Shown here: piece after piece, positions 6,085 to 10,459 of the stretch
Position numbering within the stretch: position 1 is the first letter of the stretch
Layout: every line of letters begins with the position of its first letter
Origin: Treponema sp.
Lineage (GTDB): Bacteria > Spirochaetota > Spirochaetia > Treponematales > Breznakiellaceae
NCBI GenBank assembly: GCA_031266255.1
Contig: JAISBK010000194.1
Coordinates: 1 to 10,459, forward strand
Direction of reading: 5' to 3'
Length of the DNA: 10,459 nucleotides
Program-made: the position numbers and the translations under genes
The notes under the pieces: model-generated
The model's database searches: none
What the model saw: the letters and a program-made list of their open reading frames with translations, nothing else
What the model was told of the DNA's origin: nothing

Positions 6085-7227
6085 ATGATACGATTTGAAG
6101 GAATTACCAAAAAATACGATGGAAAAGCTGTAGTTTCTGACATTACCTTTGAAGTTTCCAAAGGAGAGTTGGTGGTTTTGATTGGTCCAAGCGGTTGTGG
6201 TAAAACTACCCTGCTCAAAATTATCAATCGCCTGATAAAACCGAGTTCCGGTCTGGTTTTTATAAATGGAGAAGACATTTTTGAGAAAGATGTCATAGAA
6301 CTCAGGCGGAATATCGGCTATGTCATACAGCAAACCGGTCTTTTTCCCCACATGACGGTTCGGGAAAATATCGAAATTGTACCGCGCCTACAGAAGAAAA
6401 ACAAAGCCATGATTGCAGAGAAAAGCATTGCCTTAATGCAGATGATCGGGCTTGACCCAAACCAGTACCTTAACCGTTATCCTTCCCAGTTATCAGGAGG
6501 GCAGCAGCAGCGCATTGGGGTTGCCCGGGCCTTTGCCTGCGATCCTGATATTATTCTCATGGATGAGCCTTTTTCCGCGCTGGATCCTATCTCCAGGAAC
6601 CAACTCCAAGATGAACTGGCTGACTTGCAGGCCCGGGTACGGAAAACGATTGTGTTTGTTACCCATGACATGGACGAGGCAGTAAAAATAGCGGATAAGA
6701 TATGCATTATCCATAGAGGCAGGATCGCCCAATATGACAAAGTTGAAGAGATCATGAAAAATCCGGCCAATGAATTTGTGGCAAAATTCATCGGAAGGAA
6801 CCGGATCTGGTCATCTCCCGAATTTATCCGTGCGAAGGATATCATGATTGCAGATCCGGCCTGCACTCAAGCTGATACGCCCATCCTTCGCTGTATAGAA
6901 AAAATGCGTACTCACAAAGTAGATAGCTTGTTGGTTACGGATAAGCATGGCAGCTTAATAGGCATTATTTCTGCAAAAATGGCCCAGGCTCAAATGGATA
7001 AGGGAGTACCGGTCTCGCGTGTTATGCATACCGACTTTGAAACCGTAAGCCCAGATCATAATATTGTTGAAATAGTACAGCTTATCAATCACCACACCAG
7101 TGTATCCCCGTCCCTGAGTGCCATACCGGTCATTGCTAACGATAATCAGTTAGAGGGATTGATTACCAAAAGCAGTCTGTTAACAACCCTTAGTCAACAG
7201 TATCTTGATACCAAAAACGTGGTATGA
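6085..7227 (+). CDS. opuCA: Glycine betaine/choline-type ABC importer ATPase with two CBS domains
   Basis: A 380-residue cytoplasmic ATPase of the OpuCA/OpuBA/ProV group that powers osmolyte uptake. Visible motifs: Walker A GPSGCGKTT (34-42), Q-loop near Gln82-83, signature LSGGQ (136-140), Walker B IILMDEP (156-162) and switch His194. After the nucleotide-binding domain come two CBS units: about 250-301 (KDIMIADPAC...VDSLLVTD...LIGIISA) and about 310-372 (VSRVMHTDFETVS...IPVIANDNQLEGLI). Paired CBS domains in this family sense ionic strength or bind c-di-AMP (OpuCA of Listeria and Staphylococcus). ATG 6085 is chosen over ATG 6079 because AAGGAG ends 7 bases before it but only 1 base before the other. 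Substrate (betaine, carnitine, choline or proline betaine) cannot be told from sequence. Confidence 0.92.
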   Translation: MIRFEGITKKYDGKAVVSDITFEVSKGELVVLIGPSGCGKTTLLKIINRLIKPSSGLVFINGEDIFEKDVIELRRNIGYVIQQTGLFPHMTVRENIEIVPRLQKKNKAMIAEKSIALMQMIGLDPNQYLNRYPSQLSGGQQQRIGVARAFACDPDIILMDEPFSALDPISRNQLQDELADLQARVRKTIVFVTHDMDEAVKIADKICIIHRGRIAQYDKVEEIMKNPANEFVAKFIGRNRIWSSPEFIRAKDIMIADPACTQADTPILRCIEKMRTHKVDSLLVTDKHGSLIGIISAKMAQAQMDKGVPVSRVMHTDFETVSPDHNIVEIVQLINHHTSVSPSLSAIPVIANDNQLEGLITKSSLLTTLSQQYLDTKNVV

Positions 7228-7241
7228 GGAGGTCTTTATAG

Positions 7242-7910
7242 ATGAATTTTATTACCTATATATCGAATAATAGCAGGCTTATTTTTTCAAGCACCCTGGA
7301 ACACATGCAACTAACCTGTTTCTCTATCATCATTGCGGTTATTATCGGTGTGCCTCTGGGTATTTTGATTAGTTACCTCTCAGGCTTGAAGAAGCCGATC
7401 TTGGGGTGCGCTAATGTAGTGCAAGCTATCCCCAGTATTGCCCTGCTCGGGTTTCTGGTTCCTTTTCTGGGGATAGGAGAAAAGCCTGCGGTGTTTATGG
7501 TGGTGGTGTATTCCCTGCTGCCGATCATCAAAAATACCTCCATCGGTCTTTCCAATATTAATCCTCAGACCGTAGAAGCGGCAAAAGGCATTGGTATGAC
7601 CCGGTTTCAGATATTGACTAAAGTTAAACTGCCCCTTGCCCTGCCGGTTATTATGGCGGGTATACGGATTTCTGCGGTTACCTCGGTTGGTCTCGTAACC
7701 TTGGCGGCATTTATAGGCGCTGCAGGATTAGGATATTTGATTTATTCAGGGATCCGCACCGTCAATAATTTTCAGATCTTATCAGGGGCTATACCGGCGT
7801 GTTTCTTGGCCCTCCTCGTAGACTTTGGCGCGTCTTTGGTAGAAAAAGCAGTAACCCCTGTCTGCTACAAGGAACCGAAAAAGAATAAAAAGAAGCGTGT
7901 AAAGCGCTAA
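7242..7910 (+). CDS. opuCB: Opu/ProW-type permease of the osmolyte ABC importer
   Basis: A 222-residue inner-membrane protein with about five to six hydrophobic segments. The cytoplasmic coupling loop that docks on the ATPase is visible as the EAA motif at 112-130 (VEAAKGIGMTRFQILTKVK). Further family marks are the QAIPSIALLG block (61-70) and the AAFIGAAGLG block (155-164). The lysine/arginine-rich tail (EPKKNKKKRVKR) suits a cytoplasmic C-terminus. AGGAGG, which overlaps the stop of the ATPase gene, lies 9 bases before ATG 7242, so the two are almost certainly co-translated. Only one permease gene is present, so the channel is probably a homodimer, unlike OpuB/OpuC systems with two different permeases. 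Confidence 0.92.
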   Translation: MNFITYISNNSRLIFSSTLEHMQLTCFSIIIAVIIGVPLGILISYLSGLKKPILGCANVVQAIPSIALLGFLVPFLGIGEKPAVFMVVVYSLLPIIKNTSIGLSNINPQTVEAAKGIGMTRFQILTKVKLPLALPVIMAGIRISAVTSVGLVTLAAFIGAAGLGYLIYSGIRTVNNFQILSGAIPACFLALLVDFGASLVEKAVTPVCYKEPKKNKKKRVKR

Positions 7911-7958
7911 TGCGCTACGCGGAAAACATACTATCAAACAATGAAGGAAGGTTTTGTT

Positions 7959-8840
7959 ATGAAAAGAAAGGTTGCGGTATTCGCAGTAGTCCTGGGTATG
8001 GTGTTTTTATCCATGAGTTGTAAAGGCACGAAAACATCAATCGTGGTAGGTGCAAAAGACTTTACCGAACAGGATATACTGGGTAATATACTGTACTTGC
8101 TGATTGAGGCTCATACGGATCTGAAGGTAGAGTACAAGCACGAGATGAGTTCCAATGTGGTATTTGCCGCGATAAAAAGCGGTGATATTGACATGTATAT
8201 TGATTACACCGGTACGGTGTATGGTAACTATTTAGGGTATTCAGAAATGAAAGGTGCGGAAGCCATATACGCCATTGTCGTACAGGCCCTTAAAGACCAA
8301 TACGATCTACTCATGTTGGATCCTCTTGGATTTAACAACACGTATACCTTGTCGGTACGGAAGGAAACCGCTGAACAATACGGTCTTAAAACCTACAGTG
8401 ATTTGGCGAAGGTGTCTCAGAATTTTACCTTGGGCGCGACCTTTGAAGTGCTGAATAGAAACGATGGTATTCCTAATCTAAAAAAGGCCTATGGTATGTC
8501 GTTCAAAAATGAAAAAGCGATAGATGGCACCCTTCGCTATACGGCTATAGCCAAGGATGAGATCCAGGTTACCGATGCGTTTTCCACTGACGGATTACTC
8601 ATGGAATACGATCTCATGGTACTTGAAGATGACAAACAGTTTTTTCCGCCCTATTATGCCGCGCCGGTTATTCGGGCCCAAACTGCGGAAAAATACCCGG
8701 AAGTTCAGAACCTATTACGGAAACTGAGCAATGTCTTGGATGATGCTACTATGAGGGAATTAAATTACCATGTGGATGTGTTGAAGGAAAGCCCCACTGA
8801 CACGGCCCGGAACTTCCTCAAAGCCCGAGGGCTTATCTAA
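7959..8840 (+). CDS. opuCC: Osmolyte-binding lipoprotein of the Opu-type importer
   Basis: A 293-residue predicted lipoprotein (signal peptide, lipobox LSMSC, Cys21) with an OpuAC/OsmF-type substrate-binding fold. Family marks are GAKDFTEQ (31-38) near the mature N-terminus, SGDIDMYIDYTGTVYGNYLG (74-93), and the later ATFEVLNRNDGIPNL and FFPPYYAAPVIR stretches. It would capture a quaternary amine or similar compatible solute in the periplasm and deliver it to the permease. Start ATG 7959 is preferred over the in-frame ATG 7941 because AGGAAGG ends 7 bases before it, and because the shorter form gives a standard signal peptide. It follows the permease after a 48-base gap with no sign of a terminator, as third gene of the transporter operon. 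Ligand specificity is not determinable here. Confidence 0.92.
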   Translation: MKRKVAVFAVVLGMVFLSMSCKGTKTSIVVGAKDFTEQDILGNILYLLIEAHTDLKVEYKHEMSSNVVFAAIKSGDIDMYIDYTGTVYGNYLGYSEMKGAEAIYAIVVQALKDQYDLLMLDPLGFNNTYTLSVRKETAEQYGLKTYSDLAKVSQNFTLGATFEVLNRNDGIPNLKKAYGMSFKNEKAIDGTLRYTAIAKDEIQVTDAFSTDGLLMEYDLMVLEDDKQFFPPYYAAPVIRAQTAEKYPEVQNLLRKLSNVLDDATMRELNYHVDVLKESPTDTARNFLKARGLI

Positions 8841-8852
8841 GTCATACGTAAC

Positions 8853-8884
8853 GGGCAAAAGCGGATTATAAGTCACTTTTGCCC
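8853..8884. repeat. Hairpin just after the osmolyte-binding gene
   Basis: GGGCAAAAG (8853-8861) and CTTTTGCCC (8876-8884) form a perfect 9-bp stem with a 14-base loop, 13 bases after the stop of the osmolyte-binding gene. No T-run follows. It may help end transcription of the transporter operon together with the larger hairpin next to it. Confidence 0.5.
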
Positions 8885-8885
8885 A

Positions 8886-8928
8886 AAGCCGATTTCAAAA
8901 CCCATAACTCGAGTTTTGAAATCGGCTT
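8886..8928. terminator. Perfect 16-bp inverted repeat between convergent operons, probable bidirectional terminator
   Basis: Positions 8886-8901 and 8913-8928 are exact reverse complements (AAGCCGATTTCAAAAC and its partner), with an 11-base loop. The repeat lies between the stops of two converging units (8840 and 8934), the usual place for a shared terminator. The flanks lack a long T-run on either strand, so termination may rely on stem strength or on another factor. It could equally be a 3'-end stabilising structure. Confidence 0.6.
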
Positions 8929-8933
8929 GATGA

Positions 8934-9782
8934 TTACTCTTTAACCCCGCCCATAGCTACTCCGGAAATAATAAACCGGGACATGAATGCATAAAAGAGG
9001 ATTACGGGAACAATCGACACCGCGATCCCCAGGTAAATTCCGCCGTATTCGGTCCGGTAAATATCACCTCTAAGGGCCTGCACCAGCATCGGCAAGGTGT
9101 ACTTTCTTTGACTCGAAATAAGTACAAAGGGAGTAAAGAAGTTGTTCCAGCTTGCCACAAAAGCGAAGATGGCCTGAGCCGCAATCGCAGGACTCAAAAT
9201 CGGCAAAACCACCGAGTTGTAAATACGGAACTCTCCTGCACCGTCGATACGCGCCGCTTCAATCAATTCTTTAGGGAGCACCGCCTGCATGTATTGCCGC
9301 ATGAAGAGGACCGTCCCTGCAGCGGCAATGCTGGGGATGATGAGGGGGATGTAGTTGTCCAAGAGGTGCAAGCGGGACATGAACTGATAGAACCCGATAA
9401 ACGAGAGGGACGCGGGCAGCATCATGATGACCAGAATAATGGTCCACAATACGGTCCGGCCTTTGAAACGGTACACATGTACGCCATACGCCGTCATCGA
9501 GGAGAAGTACACGCACAATACCGTGGAGCACACCGCGATCAGGGCGCTGTTGAAAAAGCCCTGCCAAATCTGGAAACCCCGTCCGGTAAGCACCCGCCAG
9601 TTGTAAAGCATGTTGCTTCCAGGCAGCAGGGAGATTCCCTGGTTGATCTGCTCGGTACTTCGGGTGGCGTTTACCAGCAAGAGATAGATAGGCACAATCG
9701 AGAGCAGCACAAAGAAGCCCATCAGCACATAAACGGCAGTCCGCGACGTGCTTAGCGAAAGTTTATAGGATGTCTTTTTCAT
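8934..9782 (-). CDS. MalG-like permease of a CUT1-type carbohydrate ABC importer
   Basis: A 282-residue inner-membrane protein with about six hydrophobic segments, the family length. The first is near residues 15-38. The EAA loop at 171-194 (KELIEAARIDGAGEFRIYNSVVLP) is the classic CUT1 form. The C-terminal IISGVAMGGVKE is the usual MalG-group tail. Together with the MalF-like subunit it would form the sugar channel. ATG 9782 has AAGGGGG 7 bases upstream and overlaps the preceding gene's stop by 4 bases (ATGA), so the two are translationally coupled. The ATPase and solute-binding genes are not in the window; in treponemes a binding-protein gene often sits upstream and the ATPase may be shared. 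The transported sugar is unknown. Confidence 0.93.
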   Translation of the reverse strand: MKKTSYKLSLSTSRTAVYVLMGFFVLLSIVPIYLLLVNATRSTEQINQGISLLPGSNMLYNWRVLTGRGFQIWQGFFNSALIAVCSTVLCVYFSSMTAYGVHVYRFKGRTVLWTIILVIMMLPASLSFIGFYQFMSRLHLLDNYIPLIIPSIAAAGTVLFMRQYMQAVLPKELIEAARIDGAGEFRIYNSVVLPILSPAIAAQAIFAFVASWNNFFTPFVLISSQRKYTLPMLVQALRGDIYRTEYGGIYLGIAVSIVPVILFYAFMSRFIISGVAMGGVKE

Positions 9783-10459
9783 GCCCGAGCCCCCTTCTTT
9801 TTAAGATCTGATCTATCCTGCATGAAGAAGAAGATTAAAAGCGCGAGTATCAAGGTTATGAGAAACACGCCAATTGAAATGGTCGCCGCATAGGAATAGT
9901 CATTTACCCCCTGGAAAGCCAAGTTGTACAGATACACCGTGGTTGTCCGTATCTTGAAGTCAGGAGCCCCTCGCATGTCGGTGAGCAGGAACGGAACTTC
10001 CAGCATCTGCATACCGCCGATCATGGAAGTTACTAAGGTGTACAGCATGATGGGACGCAAGAGGGGCAAGGTGATTTTCCAGGTAATCTGGCTTGAACTC
10101 GCGCCGTCGATAACCGCGGCCTCGTTGAGGGAGACGGGGATGCTCGTGATGCCCGCCATGAGGAGGATCACGGTTTGGCCGTACCACATCCACCACTGGA
10201 TAAACGACACGACGCCCCGCGAGACCGGCACAGAACGGAAGAAGTTGAACGCTTCCTGAACCGTCTGTCCATCCCGGACAACTTCCGCGTAAATACCCAG
10301 GCTTTGTAAAAACTGATTCACCGGGCCTACCGGATAGGCAAACAGGCTGCGGAAAAGCATGGCCACCGAAGCCGCGGTCAGCAAATTCGGCATGTAGATT
10401 ATCGCCCGAACCGCGCCGCATCCTTTCAGCCGTAACGTAACATCGGAAAACCACACGGA
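9779..10459 (-). CDS. MalF-like permease of a CUT1-type carbohydrate ABC importer (5' end outside window)
   Basis: The minus-strand reading frame runs open to the right edge, so the start is missing; 226 residues are visible of an expected roughly 280-310. A GTG four bases in from the edge is only an internal Val codon, since SVWFSD and the following RLKGCGAVRAIIYMPNLLT read as the middle of a MalF-type protein. The EAA loop is SLNEAAVIDGASSSQITWKI, followed by TLPLLRPIM. The C-terminal segment is strongly hydrophobic and ends in a basic tail (RSDLKKKGARA). It overlaps the MalG-like gene by 4 bases and forms the partner half of the same sugar channel. A periplasmic binding-protein gene is expected upstream, beyond the edge. 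Confidence 0.92.
   Translation of the reverse strand, partial: SVWFSDVTLRLKGCGAVRAIIYMPNLLTAASVAMLFRSLFAYPVGPVNQFLQSLGIYAEVVRDGQTVQEAFNFFRSVPVSRGVVSFIQWWMWYGQTVILLMAGITSIPVSLNEAAVIDGASSSQITWKITLPLLRPIMLYTLVTSMIGGMQMLEVPFLLTDMRGAPDFKIRTTTVYLYNLAFQGVNDYSYAATISIGVFLITLILALLIFFFMQDRSDLKKKGARA

Noticed and set aside
7941..7958. ATG 7941 as start of the osmolyte-binding protein
   Set aside because: It places the ribosome-binding site AGGAAGG inside the coding region and adds six residues before a standard lipoprotein signal peptide.
9108..9755. 215-codon open frame on the plus strand opposite the MalG-like permease
   Set aside because: It is antisense to a clear permease gene. Its translation is rich in Arg, His and Gln with no domain pattern, typical of a shadow frame in G+C-rich DNA.

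Overview
The window looks like chromosome from a spirochaete, most probably a Treponema of roughly even G+C such as the termite-gut group. Two things point there. The truncated gene at the left edge encodes an N-terminus (MIRGGDIAKG...) that matches, from memory, the elongation factor P of Treponema. Next to it is a large lipoprotein with Gly-rich beta-helix repeats of a kind I associate with termite-gut treponemes. The genus call is an inference; no search was run.

Layout. (1) 1-1612, minus strand: the 5' end of efp and a predicted surface lipoprotein with a C-terminal parallel beta-helix-like repeat region. (2) 1613-1907: a divergent intergenic region with one good sigma70-type promoter on each strand. 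(3) 1908-5080, plus strand: three consecutive lipoprotein genes, namely an LpoB-family penicillin-binding-protein activator, a COG3014-type TPR-like lipoprotein and an LPP20-family lipoprotein, probably one envelope operon. (4) 5326-8840, plus strand: a compatible-solute uptake locus. It holds a BusR-like repressor (GntR-type winged helix, helical linker, RCK_C/TrkA_C domain), then a three-gene Opu-type ABC importer: ATPase with two CBS domains, one permease, and a lipoprotein substrate-binding protein. (5) 8853-8928: two hairpins, one a perfect 16-bp inverted repeat, between convergent transcription units. (6) 8934-10459, minus strand: the two inner-membrane permeases of a CUT1-type carbohydrate importer, the MalF-like one cut by the right edge.

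How the genes work together. The clearest story is osmotic control. Known BusR proteins repress betaine transporters when c-di-AMP binds their RCK_C domain, and CBS domains of OpuCA-type ATPases can bind the same nucleotide. The pairing here suggests two-level c-di-AMP control of osmolyte uptake in a spirochaete, which is uncommon context and testable. The promoter of the transporter genes carries an inverted repeat (AGTTGTT/AACAACT) bracketing its -10 box, and TAGTTGTT recurs just downstream of the regulator's own promoter, making it a candidate operator element. The regulator's leader also has a hairpin that would hide the only good ribosome-binding site, which itself fits a short upstream ORF better than the regulator's start. 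The three-lipoprotein cluster is probably a cell-envelope module, its exact role unknown.
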